Assembly: GCA_036897525.1 (NCBI GenBank)
Contig: JAYMTJ010000046.1
Location: forward strand, 1 to 64,000
Reading direction: 5' to 3'
DNA length: 64,000 nt
From: Pelargonium x hortorum
Taxonomy: Eukaryota > Streptophyta > Magnoliopsida > Geraniales > Geraniaceae
Positions 63,001-64,000 of this stretch are shown in pieces. The stretch's first letter is position 1, and every line of letters begins with the position of its first letter. Below the pieces are notes generated by a model. That model did not search any database. It was not told the origin of the DNA and was given only the letters and a program-made list of their open reading frames with translations. The position numbers and the translations under genes were made by a program.

Positions 63001-64000
63001 GGAGTCAGAGAGCTTTTCTACCCTGCGAAATTTGCATTTTCGAGACTTAGTATCCTTGGGTTGTTTAGTACTTTTGAAAAGTCACGGGCTTTAATGAATT
63101 TTTTTTGACTATTTCCTAGTGTACGCTTCCGTAACAGAAAGCCGAGGCTTTAATAGCGCTTCAGTAATCGTTTAAATTAGTATTAGGATTTCAAGATCCA
63201 ACAACACCTAACGATTTTGATTGATATCCTCTTAAAATTATTATTTCAATTTTCGTACTTTGGATCTTAGCTAGATTTCAACCCTAATCCCATTCCACAA
63301 AAGATTGCGCATGGAACTACTATCGAAGCTTTTTTACTAGAATTCCCTTCATCATAGTCTAGTTTTATTCATTTTGCTATAGGGGCGTCCTAACTTTTCA
63401 AAACATGGAAGAATTAGCTAAAATGAGTCCTATTTATTTTACAGCAGTTAACAACCATTTCAGAGTAAGGGCATATTCTTAATTCCTTGTATGAAGAGAT
63501 CAGTAGCTCGGTTTCCCCTTAGAAATTGAATTTGGCGCTTACTTAACTAAATAATTCTTAATACTTAATAACAGGCAAAAAAAACATTGAATAGATCGAT
63601 GAATATAACTGAAAATTACTAGGCTTTTCTCTTCTCTTTAAATTAGCGACATATGCCTTGATCTACAACGGGACATATAGTTTTTGCTCTTTTCTCTAAC
63701 CTTATTTTTATAACTAAACGACTTTTTGGCGCCTAGAATAAGTACCATATGTGTAACTACAGTACCATACCCCCGTTCTAGAACAAATGGAAACACCCCG
63801 AACCTCCTTTTGTATTCCCTAGGAGAAAGCTTTAACAGGAAAGGGTCTTGAACAGGGGGGAATTGCCAAAGCTCTTTGTTCCACGAGGATAAAAGTAGTT
63901 TTTTTTAGTTTTAAAGATAAAGAAAGAGTTTATGTTATAATTACTCACATATAGGGTTTTAGCTAGTTCAAAAAAGGGCTCCCGTTGATTCTGTAAATAT

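Larger units (their letters stand above)
48761..64000. other. Non-coding background block 10
   Basis: Fifteen kilobases of continuous GC-dyad texture. Examples are GGGGCCCC at 54516-54523 and 57813-57820, GAGGATCCTC at 58257-58266, TAGGGGATCCCCTA at 59519-59532, and the hairpin at 57273-57288. Only three minus-strand frames exceed 60 codons (50039-50275, 50751-51014, 60038-60271), and none resembles a protein. Two short dispersed repeats link it to earlier blocks or to itself. About 53880-54250 has fewer dyads and may be a small island. Confidence 0.6.

Noticed and set aside
1-64000. Dinoflagellate mitochondrial DNA as the source (gene-poor, hairpin-rich, AT-rich).
   Set aside because: Not excluded, but I recognise no cox1, cob or cox3 fragments, and dinoflagellate mitochondria lack tRNA genes, which conflicts with the trnQ-like relic.
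1-64000. CRISPR arrays, insertion sequences, bacterial operons, retroelements.
   Set aside because: No regularly spaced identical repeats, no transposase or reverse transcriptase motifs in any frame, and no ribosome-binding-site and frame organisation of a bacterial genome.

Overview
This 64 kb window is almost entirely non-coding as far as I can read it. It is AT-rich (about one third G+C by eye). No open frame exceeds 127 codons, and I recognise no protein gene, rRNA gene or intact tRNA gene. The open frames have the number and length expected by chance at this composition. The best clue to origin is a degenerate tRNA-Gln-like sequence on the minus strand at 10492-10565. It shares a 26-base run with the variable loop, T-arm and acceptor junction of plant mitochondrial trnQ(UUG) as I remember that gene. 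A second tRNA-like relic lies at 35741-35826. With the lack of genes and the abundance of short dispersed repeats, I read this as spacer DNA of a large, gene-poor organellar genome, most likely a mitochondrion of the green lineage. The G+C is low for a flowering-plant mitochondrion, so the host is uncertain.

The window is a mosaic of two DNA textures. The background blocks (about 1-7250, 9241-12340, 18161-20590, 22021-23770, 24931-26440, 30171-33240, 35131-40400, 41501-43250, 45601-48440 and 48761-64000) carry short G/C-rich dyads such as GGGATCCC, GGGGCCCC, AGGGAGCTCCCT or small hairpins every 60-120 bases. The dyads sit in otherwise AT-rich, apparently unrelated sequence. The islands (about 7251-9240, 12341-18160, 20591-22020, 23771-24930, 26441-30170, 33241-35130, 40401-41500, 43251-45600 and 48441-48760) largely lack these dyads. 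They hold other repeats and show different strand composition.

The most notable content is a dispersed repeat family, here called R1, of about 140-170 bp. Six copies are on the plus strand between 12.3 and 18.0 kb and one is on the minus strand at 21.1-21.3 kb. Each copy carries a hairpin core framed by ACC-GA and GA-GGT. The apical stem changes in sequence between copies but stays base-paired in most, which points to a selected RNA or DNA structure. Three copies are followed by a second shared module, R2, so the composite unit R1-spacer-R2 recurs. The island at 26.6-29.3 kb is a separate G-rich field of degenerate, order-conserved repeats (R4), and 29.66-29.81 kb holds a short degenerate tandem array.

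No metabolic or operon logic can be given because no genes are present. If anything here acts, it is more likely structural DNA or RNA: hairpins, recombination points or small RNAs. Coordinates of texture blocks are approximate; those of named repeats and hairpins were read base by base.
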